From Novosphingobium sp. G106 (GTDB lineage Bacteria > Pseudomonadota > Alphaproteobacteria > Sphingomonadales > Sphingomonadaceae): a stretch of DNA of 64,000 bases. A program made the position numbers and the translations under genes. The notes beneath the pieces were generated by a model, which saw only the letters and a program-made list of their open reading frames with translations, was not told the origin of the DNA and searched no databases. Shown in pieces: positions 27,582 to 36,904 of the stretch. Each line of letters starts with the position of its first letter. Position 1 is the first letter of the stretch. The DNA lies in NCBI RefSeq assembly GCF_019075875.1, contig NZ_JAHOOZ010000001.1, positions 2,232,001-2,296,000 on the forward strand. The letters run 5' to 3'.

Positions 27582-27865
27582 GCCCTGCAGAATGTTGCCG
27601 TCATTTCGCTTCGGCAATCGGCGCGGAACTGTTGCCTTTGGTTCAAAAAAGCTCTGACAAGGCAGCTTAGTTCGCCCTTTCGGCCTGACCAGAATCCTGG
27701 TCTTTAACTCGAGACCCGGTCGTTCATTCATTTGGCTCTGTGCAGAAGATCCGAGCTGAGCTCACAAGAGAGCAAAAGTCCGATGCTATAGTACCTGGAT
27801 AGATTTTTGGCCCGAAATTCAATTCATCATCCAGACAGAAGCGCAACTTTCGAACCGGTTCATAG

Positions 27866-27889
27866 AAAACCCCCGACCAAAACGGGGGG
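27866..27889 (-). terminator. Rho-independent terminator (minus strand)
   Basis: On the minus strand CCCCCG, a 7-base loop and CGGGGG are followed by TTTT (27870-27888 for the stem). It lies 24 bases after the end of the entericidin-like remnant, consistent with a short monocistronic transcript ending here. Confidence 0.7.
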
Positions 27890-27912
27890 CCATATTATAA
27901 TTCTTTGACGAC

Positions 27913-28046
27913 CTACTTCGCGTTATTCTCTGTTTCGGTTACAGCCTCTCCCGCAGATTTCAGATCCTTCCCCGCCCGGCGGCTGTGCTTCAAGCGGATA
28001 TTGCGAGTCTTGTGGCGAGGACAGCGATTACTGCCAACTTGGACAT
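27913..28046 (-). pseudogene. Entericidin-like small lipoprotein, broken
   Basis: From ATG 28046 the frame reads a short lipoprotein signal (MSKLAVIAVLATRLAISA). It then meets TGA exactly where the lipobox Cys codon would be, followed by STAAG. One base later in frame the typical entericidin tail AGKDLKSAGEAVTE continues to a stop at 27913. Restoring one G in the GGG run near 27978 joins TAAG to AGKDL; changing TGA to TGC or TGT restores the lipobox. Entericidins are 40-50 residue membrane lipoproteins often paired as a toxin/antidote. Only one copy is seen here. A good terminator follows, and a GGGGTG precedes the start. Confidence 0.5.
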
Positions 28047-28364
28047 AAGAGCACCCCAGTGATGAGCATCGAATGACGCAACCCATCGCAGACGGCGCCG
28101 TTCCACGTCGCAACCTATCGCTTCAAATCGAGTTGACGTGTTGCGGGCGCAGCTTCTCCGCTTATCGCGTCGACCAGTTCCCACACGAGCCGCAATGCGG
28201 GTTAGCCGGGGACTGATCGGCGACAAACTGCACCCTTCACCGTCTCATCGCCGGGCATCTTCGCGGCAGCTTTCCTCGACATTCCCGAGCACGGAATGAT
28301 GCTGGCCTCCTTGCAGCCCATCGCCTACATCTTAACCTAGCTGTTTCGGAACGAGAAAATCATC
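28047..28364. other. Intergenic region upstream of the second chemosensory operon
   Basis: There is no convincing gene in these 318 bases. It must hold the minus-strand promoter of the entericidin-like remnant and the plus-strand promoter of the chemosensory operon. GAGAAA lies shortly before the receptor ATG. No clear -35/-10 pair or operator was identified. Confidence 0.5.
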
Positions 28365-30285
28365 ATGGCGCTTGTCAAGAAGTCGACCCTCGGTTCTCGA
28401 AGCAAGACGGCACCTCAGGCCACCGCTCCGGCCCCCTCCCCGAAGCAGCCGGCAGCGCCGCGCAGGCGCGCAGTGGCCAAGGCATCGACAGCAATCGAGA
28501 GAATCGACCAGGCTACGCTCGAGCTGTCGAGCGGCCTTGGGGAAGCCGCATCAGCAGCAGCCGAACTTCAGCGCGCGATCGATCAAATCTCGAGCGGAGC
28601 AGAAGAAGCGGCTGGCGCTGCGCAGGAATCGCTCGGGCTCATAGCGTCGCTGACAACCAATTTCCGCGAAGCGCGCGAGCGGGCGGAAGATTCGCGGCGT
28701 CAGGCGGAAACAGTTCAAGCCTCATTTGCTGAAATCGGCAGCCAGATCGACAGCTCGGTCGCCGCGATCGAGCTTGCCGCCCAGCGCCAGCTGTCGACGG
28801 TCGAACTTACCGCCACATTGGTGACCACCGCTGAGTACATCGGTGAAATCGGTACCAGCGTGGCCGACATTTCCGACCAGACCAGCCTGCTGGCCCTGAA
28901 TGCGACGATCGAGGCCGCTCGTGCAGGCCAGAGCGGCGCCGGGTTCGCGGTGGTGGCCGACGAGATCCGCGCGCTTGCCGAGGCTTCGGAAGGGGATGCT
29001 CGCGACATTCAAGCGCTCGCGTCTAGCATTGCGGACGACGTCCGAACGATTGCCGAGCGCGTGCGTTCGGCCTCCGATAGCGCAAGTTCCGAAGCAAAGG
29101 CCGGTAGCGACGTCGTGACGCAGCTAAGGACCGCGCGCAGCGATCTGGCACGCCTGAACGGCGGCATTCAGGAAATTCTCCTGGCTGCGATCGAAGCCGA
29201 GGGGGCGATGCGCGAAGCCGAAAGGGGATCTGAGCAGGTTGCCAGCGCTGCCGAGGAGCAATCAGCAGCTGCGGCCGAAGCCCAGCAGGCGATCGAACAA
29301 CAGAGCGCTTCGCTCGACCAAAGCCAGCAAACCGCCGAAGCCCTGGGAAGTCTGACCGAGCGCCTGCAGGACGGCCAAAGCGATCAAATCGCCGTCGAAG
29401 AGGTTGCTGCAGCCGCAGAGCAGCTGTCTGCCACTGTGCAGGAGCTTTCCGGCGCGTCGGGTCAGATCCTCGTCGCCTTGGAGCAGATCGGTAGAGGAAC
29501 CCAGATTCAAGCCTCGGCAACGTTGCAGGCCAACAGCGCCATGGCGCAGATCGAGAAGGCGGCGGAGCTTGCACAGGCTCGCGCCGCTTCGGCAGTAGAC
29601 CAGATCGGGGAAATCGTCGGATCGGTCAGTGAGGGCCGCGGTACCGTAGAGCGACTGGCGAGGGGGGATTGAAATCTCGCTTGGCGCAGTGAACGCCGTT
29701 CTGGATCTCCTTACGGCGCTCAACGCGACGAGCCGCAGGATCGAAAAGATCACGGACAATCTGGCGCTGGTTTCGGTCCAGACGAACATGCTTGCGGTCA
29801 GCGGCGCGGTCGAGGCGACGCGCGCTGGCGAAGCAGGGCGCGGCTTCGCGACCGTGGCGGGCGACATCCGGAAATTGTCGCGCGATGCGGCATCGAATGC
29901 GGAACGGGCCAAGGATTCGGTTCGGGTCGTCCAGGATCAGATCGTTTCGGTTCGCCGCGATCTCGATCAGATCGTCGGTGCATCCGAGTCGGAAATAGCC
30001 CGGAACCGCGCGCTGATAGATCGATTTGGCATCGTCGCGGCCGACCTTGACGCGGTGCAGGCAATGAACGTCGCAATCGCGGCGGGCGCCGAAGACATCT
30101 TTCGCTCCGTCCGCGAGATACGCAACGGTACGAGCCAGATCGCTGACGCGGCCGAACTCGCTTCGAGCGCTTCACGCGAGGCCGCCGCCGCAGCGCGGCA
30201 GCAAGCGCAGGCATCAGAAGAGCTGGCTGCGGCGATCGAGGAGATCGCGTCAATCGCTGCGACCCTCGTGACACGGAGCACTTGA
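28365..30285 (+). pseudogene. Cytoplasmic chemoreceptor with two signalling tips, one frameshift
   Basis: The first frame (28365-29672, 435 residues) is a soluble, alanine/glutamate-rich coiled-coil receptor with no membrane segment and a Pro/Lys-rich start. Its signalling tip at about 170-207 reads [19 protein letters not shown]. It ends at a six-G run near 29660-29667. Removing one G continues as [20 protein letters not shown] into the second frame (to 30285), which has another tip, TNMLAVSGAVEATRAGEAG. The intact protein would be about 640 residues with tandem MCP signalling domains. It heads a che operon and should feed the adjacent triple-CheW protein and CheA. Break may be a sequencing error. 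Confidence 0.85.
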
Positions 30286-30289
30286 CCCT

Positions 30290-31699
30290 TTGGACGCGGA
30301 TCTCGCCACTACTACCCGGACGCTGAGCTTCCGCGTGGACGGCCAGAGCTTCTCGCTCAGGACCGAGCTTGTCCAGGAAGTCGCCCGCATGCCGCCGATC
30401 ACCCGCGTACCGCACGCGCCGGCAGCCTTGCTCGGGCTGGCAAACTTGCGCGGGACCGTCATTTCCATCCTGTCGATGGCACAGCTCCTTCGCCGCGCGC
30501 CGGGAATTCCCACGCGGATTATAGTCATCGACGCGAGCGAAAGGCTGGGCCTGGCAGTCGACGAGGCAAGCCAGGTTCTCACGACCAACCAGGCCGACTC
30601 TACGATCGAGATCGATATAGCCGAGCTGGTCGCGCAGAACATGCCGGCTCAAGCCTCGCGCCGCCTGCGAGGCACCGGTACTGGCACTGTCTCGTCCGGA
30701 GAACGACAGGACAAGACCGAAGCGATCGCGCTTGTCGCCTTCGCGATCGGCAATCAGGAATTCGCCATGCCTTTGGCGGCTGTCGAGGAAGTCCTGAGAC
30801 TGCCGAACGACATTGCCCTGATGCCCGATGCCGATGAAGTGGTGATCGGCAGTGCAGCCGTGCGCGGTGCCGTGCTGCCATTGCTTTCCCTGCGCGCGCT
30901 GCTCGCCCTGCCTGGCCTCGGCGAAAGCCCGCGCGTGCGGCTCCTCGTCGTCCGGATAGGATCTCACCGCATCGGCCTGCTGGTCGACGAAATGCGCTCG
31001 ATCCTGCGCGTGTCCGAGGCAATGATCGACGCGGTTCCGCAAGTCCTGTCGCGAGGGCAGGCCGAGGCTCGTATCCAGGCCATCTGCAGGCTGGACGATG
31101 GCGAGCGGCTGATTTCGGTCTTGGCCGCGGACCAGCTCCTGCGCGATGACATCACGGCCCGGCTACTGAATGGCGGCAGCACTGCGGAGCACAAGAGTAT
31201 GGTGCAAGATGAAGGCGAGAGCGCCTCAGAGCAGTTCCTGCTGTTCCGCATCGGAGAAGAAGAGTTCGGCATCCCCATCGCCGCGGTGGAAACAGTGGCG
31301 CAACTGCCGGCCAAGCTCACCCCGCTTCCCAAAGCCCCGGCCTTCGTACTGGGCGTGATGAATTTGCGCGGACAAGTGATCCCCGTGATCGACCAGGCAC
31401 AGCGTTTCGGAGCGAGCGCTTCCCAATCGGCACGGCGCCGCATCATCGTGACGCGCATCGGCGAACTGGAGGCCGGCTTCATTGTCGACGCGGTCTCGGA
31501 AGTCGTGCGGGTCGACGCCGGCGCGCTGCGCCCTGCACCGGAATTCGGCAACGAAGAGACGCGCGTGTTCGAGCGCGTTGCCAATCTCGCCGAAGAACAA
31601 CGGATCATCTTGATCGTCAATCCGCGCGAATTGCTCGATCGCGCCGAACAGGACCTGCTGCGCCGTCTTGGCAAGAAGGGTGCGAAAACCAGCTCGTGA
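30290..31699 (+). CDS. Triple CheW-domain coupling protein
   Basis: This 469-residue protein consists of three consecutive CheW domains, at about 10-150, 160-300 and 315-460. Each contains the recognisable LxxVRG/NLRG-type turn (LGLANLRGTVISIL, GSAAVRGAVLPLLSL, LGVMNLRGQVIPVID). It should couple receptors to the CheA encoded downstream, and three domains could bridge several receptors or kinases in an array. The start is TTG at 30290, 5 bases after the receptor stop, with CGGAG upstream; this start is uncertain. Its stop overlaps the cheB start (GTGA). Confidence 0.9.
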   Translation: MDADLATTTRTLSFRVDGQSFSLRTELVQEVARMPPITRVPHAPAALLGLANLRGTVISILSMAQLLRRAPGIPTRIIVIDASERLGLAVDEASQVLTTNQADSTIEIDIAELVAQNMPAQASRRLRGTGTGTVSSGERQDKTEAIALVAFAIGNQEFAMPLAAVEEVLRLPNDIALMPDADEVVIGSAAVRGAVLPLLSLRALLALPGLGESPRVRLLVVRIGSHRIGLLVDEMRSILRVSEAMIDAVPQVLSRGQAEARIQAICRLDDGERLISVLAADQLLRDDITARLLNGGSTAEHKSMVQDEGESASEQFLLFRIGEEEFGIPIAAVETVAQLPAKLTPLPKAPAFVLGVMNLRGQVIPVIDQAQRFGASASQSARRRIIVTRIGELEAGFIVDAVSEVVRVDAGALRPAPEFGNEETRVFERVANLAEEQRIILIVNPRELLDRAEQDLLRRLGKKGAKTSS

Positions 31700-32778
31700 T
31701 CAAGCTGCTGGTGGTCGATGATTCGCCGCTGATGCGGCGCCTGCTGACGGAAATATTCACGACGGCGGGCGATTTTGCCGTCACCACGGCCCGCAGCGGG
31801 GCCGAGGCGCTCGAGATGTTGCACGAGGTTGCCCCCGATGTGGTGACGCTCGACGTAAACATGCCCGAGATGAATGGGCTCGCCTGCCTCGATCGGATCA
31901 TGGTGTTCCGGCCCTGTCCGGTGGTGATGGTGTCATCGCTGACCGCGGCGGGTGCCGACGAGACGCTTGAAGCCTTGGCCCTTGGCGCCGTCGATTTCAT
32001 CGCCAAGCCCAGAGGAGCCGTCTCGCTGGAGATAGACGCGCTCGCGCCCGAACTCGTCGACAAGGTGCGAGCGGCCGCAAGTGCGCGCATTCCGCGAACC
32101 TTGCGCCTTCGCGATCGCGTGAGAGCGCGCGCGGGCGTTCAGCCTAACCCGCCCCAGAAGCGCACAAGGCAAAGATCGTCGCCTGCACCGGTGCGGATGG
32201 CAGCAACGGGCGTCGTCGTGGTCGGTTCGTCGACCGGGGGACCGCCAGCGTTGGACGCGCTGCTGGGCGACCTACCGGCCGATTTTCCCTGGCCGATCGT
32301 CATTGCACAGCACATGCCCGCCAGCTTCACCGGCCCGCTTTCGCGCCGGCTCGACAAGCTCTGTGCAATCCAGGTCTCCGAGATCACCCGCACCACACCG
32401 TTGGAACCGGGCCATGCCTATATTGGGAAAGGGGACGCCGATCTGATCCTCTCGCGACGGGGCAGCGCACTCGTTGCCATGCCGGCCCCGATCAATCCCG
32501 CACATTTCTGGCATCCAAGCGTTGACCGCCTGATGGAGAGCGGGTTGCGATTGCTCCCCGCCGAGAGCTTGATCGGAGTGCTGATGACGGGAATGGGTTC
32601 GGATGGAGCCGCGGCAATGGCCGAGCTCAAGGAACGCGGCGGCCATACCATTGCGGAATCCGCCGAGACCGCCGTGGTCTGGGGCATGCCCGGCGCGCTC
32701 GTAGCGCTGGGCGGCGCTTCGGCTGTGCGCCCCCTGGACCAGATCGCTGGCGCGCTCCTGGCCCTCGTCGGCCGGTGA
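31696..32778 (+). CDS. cheB: Chemotaxis response regulator protein-glutamate methylesterase CheB
   Basis: This 360-residue enzyme removes receptor methyl groups when phosphorylated by CheA. The N-terminal receiver domain has the acidic pair at 8-9 and Asp53 (TLDVNMPEMNG). The C-terminal methylesterase domain has Ser in VVVGSSTGGPPAL, His in AQHMPASFTGPLSRRLD and Asp in MTGMGSDGAAAM, so the catalytic triad is complete. A basic, proline-rich linker of about 40 residues joins them. Starts with GTG overlapping the preceding stop, and its own stop overlaps cheR. Confidence 0.96.
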   Translation: MIKLLVVDDSPLMRRLLTEIFTTAGDFAVTTARSGAEALEMLHEVAPDVVTLDVNMPEMNGLACLDRIMVFRPCPVVMVSSLTAAGADETLEALALGAVDFIAKPRGAVSLEIDALAPELVDKVRAAASARIPRTLRLRDRVRARAGVQPNPPQKRTRQRSSPAPVRMAATGVVVVGSSTGGPPALDALLGDLPADFPWPIVIAQHMPASFTGPLSRRLDKLCAIQVSEITRTTPLEPGHAYIGKGDADLILSRRGSALVAMPAPINPAHFWHPSVDRLMESGLRLLPAESLIGVLMTGMGSDGAAAMAELKERGGHTIAESAETAVVWGMPGALVALGGASAVRPLDQIAGALLALVGR

Positions 32779-33626
32779 GCGACGGAAATGAGCCTCGCCG
32801 AACGCATCCCGCACTGACCAGCGATGAGATCGCCCGCGTCGGCCGCCTGCTTTATCGCTGGACGGGGATGATCTTCGGCGAGAACAAACGCTACTACATC
32901 GAAAGGCGCATCGGCGACCGCATGGCGCGCAGCCGTATCGATGACGTGACGACCTATCTGGGCTTCGTCGCTTCCCATCTCGAAGAGCGTGAGGCCTTGA
33001 TCAACGCCTTCACCATAAACGAGACGTACTTTTACCGCGAGGAACACCAACTCCAGGCGCTGAGCGCTGAGATCCTTCCGGAAATCGTCAGGACGAAGCG
33101 GCCGGGTGATCTCGTACGGATCTGGTCCATGCCCTGCTCGACCGGCGAAGAAGCCTATTCGATTGCCGTTTGGCTGCTCGAGAACTGGCCGCTGGTCGAC
33201 GCCTACAATGTCGAGATTGTCGGTTCCGACGTCGACACGGCGGCTCTCAAGCACGCGCAGGAAGGCCGCTTCGGCACACGCTCGCTGGCTCGTCTTCCCG
33301 CCAAGGTGGTCGAAAGCTATTTCGAGGCAGAGCGCGGGCATCGCCGCAAAATCATCGACGACCTACGCGAATCCGTCCGCTTCGCCCCGGCGAATATAGT
33401 CGACCGCGGAACGCTGACCGGTTTGGGCCGGTTCGACGTCATCCTCTGCCGAAATCTCCTGATCTATTTCGACGATGAAGCCAGGCGTCTCGCGGTGGGA
33501 AATCTGTTCGAGAGCATGAACCCGGGAGCCTTCATCTGCCTAGGTCACAGCGAATCCATGGCGCGGATCACAGATCGGTTCGAGCTTGTTCGCCTTGAGG
33601 CCGCGATAGTCTATCGTAAGCGGTGA
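32775..33626 (+). CDS. cheR: Chemotaxis protein methyltransferase CheR
   Basis: This 283-residue SAM-dependent enzyme methylates receptor glutamates. It has the N-terminal helical receptor-binding domain, then NETYFYRE, the SAM-binding IWSMPCSTGEEAYSIAV, an acidic GSDVDTAAL and DVILCRNLLIYFD near the end of the methyltransferase fold. No TPR extension is present. GTG start overlaps cheB by 4 bases, and the stop overlaps the GTG of the next cheA. With cheB it makes the operon capable of adaptation. Confidence 0.96.
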   Translation: MSDGNEPRRTHPALTSDEIARVGRLLYRWTGMIFGENKRYYIERRIGDRMARSRIDDVTTYLGFVASHLEEREALINAFTINETYFYREEHQLQALSAEILPEIVRTKRPGDLVRIWSMPCSTGEEAYSIAVWLLENWPLVDAYNVEIVGSDVDTAALKHAQEGRFGTRSLARLPAKVVESYFEAERGHRRKIIDDLRESVRFAPANIVDRGTLTGLGRFDVILCRNLLIYFDDEARRLAVGNLFESMNPGAFICLGHSESMARITDRFELVRLEAAIVYRKR

Positions 33627-35568
33627 TGGACGAACTGCTCGAACAGTTTTTGATCGAAAGCCGTGACCTGATCGCGGTGGCATCGAACGATTTCACCACG
33701 CTCGCCAGAAACCCGCACGGCACTGGATCTATCGACAGCGCCTTTCGCGCGATCCACACGTTGAAAGGCTCCGTCGCGCTTTTCGCGATGCAGCCCGCAG
33801 AGCAAGTCCTTCACGCCGCGGAGGATATTCTCGAAAGAGCGCGCAAGGGCACGGCTGAGTTGGACGAAGCCACGGTCGCAGCTCTCGTGATATGCCTCGA
33901 CCAGATCGATCGCTGGGTCGACGATCTCGAGCAGACTGGCGCCCTGAGGCCACAGGCGTCTGAAATAGCAGGCGAACTGATCGACAGGCTCGCTTCGGCG
34001 TCGCCTTCCGGACCCACGAGAAGCAGTTTCACCGAAGGCGTCACCGAGACCTGGGCAAGCGACCTGTCGATCCGCGAAGCGCAAACTCTCGCAGCGTCCG
34101 ATCAGCCAGTGACGGCGTTTCGATACACCCCGGATCAGGACTGCTTCTTTCGGGAGATGATCCACTCGCGGTGGTGGCCGCAGTGCCGGAGCTGCTTTCA
34201 CTCTCCATCCTTCCTGCTGGAGGGTCCTGGCCCGCCGCCGCTGACCTCGAACCGTTTAGCTGCATGTCCATACTGGAAGGCATCAGCGCAGCCCCGCGTG
34301 ATTTAGTAGCCGCGGTCTTTCGCATGATGCCGGACCAGGTGTCATTCGCAGTGCTCGACCGGACTTCGAAGGTCGACCCGGAAGCTCCCCTTGAGCGCGA
34401 AGCGCCCGGCAACCGAACGCTTCGTGTCGATAGTGCACGGGTCGATGCACTCGGTGACGCTCTCGGCGAATTGCTTGTCGCGCTCAACGGTATCGCCCCG
34501 CTAGCGGATCAAGCCGCAGCGATCGATCGCGGCCTGGCGGCAAATATCCGTTCGGTTCAAGCCAATCTCGAACGGGTGACCGGCGTGCTTCACACCTCGG
34601 TCAGCGCCGTGCGGGCCGTGGCGCTTGAGCCGACCCTGAGACGTCTCCCTCGACTGGTACGGGAGATCGCGGAGACCCTGGGCAAGTCCGTCGAATTCGA
34701 GATAACGGGCCAGAATATCGAGATAGACAAGCAGATCGCCGATGGTCTGTTCGAACCGCTTCTGCATCTTGTCCGAAACGCCATAGACCATGGCATAGAG
34801 GACAGCGGAATACGAATTTCATCCGGCAAACCCGCGGCGGGCAGAGTGACGCTGGGCTTCCGCCGCGACGGGGACATGATCGTCGCTCGTCTCGTCGACG
34901 ATGGCGCGGGGATGGACCCTGCTCGAATCCGGCACGTTGCGCTGGAGCGCGGCGCCCTGACTCCCGACGCTGCGGAGAATCTCAGTGATGCCGGCGCGCT
35001 GCGCCTGATCTTTGCTCCCGGCTTTTCCACGGCGCAGCAGGTGACCGAACTATCCGGTCGAGGCGTGGGCATGAACGCCGTGGAAATTGCGGTCGAGGCG
35101 CTACGAGGAACGATCGACATCGAGAGCGCCATCGGCAGCGGTACGACATTTTCCATGCGCTTTCCTGCCAACGCGCTCACGCAGCGACTGCTCGTGATCG
35201 AGGCGGGCGGCGACCGATATGGGGTGTCGCTCGATCAGATCATCGAGACCGTGGGGATAGAGAATGAAAAGTTGATGCCGGTCGGCGAGGGCATCGCTTG
35301 CGTGCTGCACGGCCGGACGGTCCCCGTGCTCAGTCTCGCATCGCTCCTGGGCAGCACGGAGCGCGATCAGCCCAACGTAAAGTTAGTCGTGACCCGATCA
35401 GGAGGCGAGCCGGTCGCACTGCGCGTGGATGGCTTCGGCCAGCGGATCGACACGCTGGTGCGTCGGCCCACCGGCATGCTTGCATCGGTGCCGGGCGTTA
35501 TCGGCTCTGCGCTTCTCGGCGATGGCGGCGTTCTTCTCGTTCTTGACCTTCCGGAGCTTGCAGCATGA
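33623..35568 (+). pseudogene. cheA: Chemotaxis histidine kinase CheA of the second system, one frameshift
   Basis: The first frame from 33623 encodes the Hpt domain with phospho-accepting His45 (AIHTLKGS). The rest from about 34150 to 35568, in another frame, carries the dimerisation helices, N box (HLVRNAIDHGIED), G1 (DDGAGMD), F box (FAPGFST), G2 (GRGVGMN) and a C-terminal CheW-like domain. Adding one G after TTTCGGG at 34149-34154 gives DCFFRGDDPLAVVAAVPELL, restoring one protein of about 648 residues with every catalytic box intact. The pattern suggests a sequence error or a very recent mutation. Coupled to cheR by a GTGA overlap. Confidence 0.88.
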
Positions 35569-35825
35569 GCGTCCGGATAACCGACGACGCCATCTATCTG
35601 GAAGGGCGCTGCATGGTCGAGGAAGCGGAAACGCTGCTCGCGGCCATTCAGCAGTGTCCCGAAACACCGATCGACGTTTCGGGACTGCAGCGCCTCCACA
35701 TGGCGGTCGCGCAGGTGCTTCTCGCGCTAAAGCCAACGATACGCGGCGAGCCTCCGGATCTATTCTTGGCACAGCGCATTTTTGGCGACGGATTGGATGG
35801 CGACAAAACGCCGGAACCTGCCTAG
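35565..35825 (+). CDS. Small STAS-like protein
   Basis: This 86-residue protein has the ITDDAIYLEGRCMVEEAETLLAAI and TPIDVSGLQRLHMAVAQVLLALK pattern of a STAS / anti-sigma antagonist domain. Within it IDVSGL is the strand-turn that often holds the phosphorylatable Ser. It overlaps the cheA stop by 4 bases. Together with the STAS gene in front of cheY at 5553-5864, both che clusters in this window pair CheA with a small STAS protein. A role binding CheA or a receiver is inferred. Confidence 0.65.
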   Translation: MSVRITDDAIYLEGRCMVEEAETLLAAIQQCPETPIDVSGLQRLHMAVAQVLLALKPTIRGEPPDLFLAQRIFGDGLDGDKTPEPA

Positions 35826-35882
35826 CAAGGCTGCGGTTAATGGCTGCGGCCAGATGAAAGTTAGCAAATGTTGGAGTCGCAA

Positions 35883-36266
35883 ATGTCCGTCACCGTCCTC
35901 ATCGTCGACGACAGCAAATTGGCGAGGATCGTGGCCGGCAAGGCTCTCGCCGAGTTGCAGCCCGATTGGAAGAAGGTCGAAGCGAACGGAGCAGACGATG
36001 CGATCGAGAAGCTCAAGACTGGGACAGCGGACATCGCTCTGATCGATTTTAATATGGAACCCAAGGATGGGCTGGAACTTGCCAGCGAGTTGCGCGTTTT
36101 GCGGCCCGAGATGCCGATCGCCATCATCACTGCGAATATCCAGGACGAGATTATTGCGCGCGCTCGCCAGATCGGTGCGGCTTTCGTCGCCAAGCCTGTG
36201 ACTGCTGATGCGCTGGAGGGCTTCATTTCGGGAGCCGCCCTCCGCCTGCGTTCGCAGCACAGCTGA
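35883..36266 (+). CDS. Single-domain response regulator
   Basis: This 127-residue receiver domain has VDDSK at 8-12, phospho-accepting Asp55 (LIDFNMEPKDG), a conserved Thr (IITANIQ) and Lys in FVAKPVT. It is likely the CheY-type output or phosphate sink for the second CheA. ATG 35883 is preferred because TTGGAG lies 6 bases before it; an in-frame ATG at 35868 has a poorer site. It directly overlaps the CheC-type phosphatase gene by one base, which suggests that the phosphatase acts on it. Confidence 0.9.
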   Translation: MSVTVLIVDDSKLARIVAGKALAELQPDWKKVEANGADDAIEKLKTGTADIALIDFNMEPKDGLELASELRVLRPEMPIAIITANIQDEIIARARQIGAAFVAKPVTADALEGFISGAALRLRSQHS

Positions 36267-36904
36267 TGGCCCAGGACTTCGAGGCTATCGTCGGACTGGA
36301 GCGCGACGCTCTTACCGAGATCATGAATATCGGGGTGAGCCGCGCCGCGTCGAGCTTGCGAAAGATGATCGGCGATCAGGTCCATCTGTCGGTTCCCTCG
36401 ATTGATGTCGTCAGCCAGCGCCGCGCCGCGCGGCTGATCAGCGAACGTGAGATCAGCGAACTCATTGCAGTTCGGCAGGACTTCAGCGGGCCGTTCTCCG
36501 GCCGCGCGCTTCTCATTTTCCCCGAGACGAACAGCCTGGAACTGGTTCGCGCCGTTACCGGCGGCGAACTTTCGGCGGAAGAAGTTGTCGAGATGGAACA
36601 TGAGGCCCTCGCTGAGACCGGCAACGTGATCCTCAATTCCTGCCTAGCCACGATGGCGAACATGCTCAAGCGTTCGCTGACCGTGACCATTCCGGAAATC
36701 CTTCGCGGATCAGGAGAAAGCCTGTTCGAGGTCGATGAAGCGGCTACCACCGATGGTCTTGTACTGTTTCTTTACATCGATTTCGCCGTTAGAAAGCGCG
36801 ACATTCGCGGATACATCGCGATGATGATGGATATTCCATCCCTGGAAATCCTGCGTGAACTTCTTGCGGAGTTCATTGCACGCGTCGTGGGCGACGATGC
36901 CTAG
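36266..36904 (+). CDS. CheC-family phosphatase
   Basis: This 212-residue protein has two copies of the CheC/CheX active-site pattern, Glu...Asn spaced before a Pro. The first is TEIMNIGVSRAASSLRKMIG leading to VP. The second is AETGNVILNSCLATMANMLK leading to IP. Having both patterns matches active CheC, which hydrolyses CheY-P. CheC is characteristic of Firmicute and archaeal systems and is less usual in alphaproteobacteria. It overlaps the receiver gene by one base and the following kinase gene by 8. Confidence 0.88.
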   Translation: MAQDFEAIVGLERDALTEIMNIGVSRAASSLRKMIGDQVHLSVPSIDVVSQRRAARLISEREISELIAVRQDFSGPFSGRALLIFPETNSLELVRAVTGGELSAEEVVEMEHEALAETGNVILNSCLATMANMLKRSLTVTIPEILRGSGESLFEVDEAATTDGLVLFLYIDFAVRKRDIRGYIAMMMDIPSLEILRELLAEFIARVVGDDA

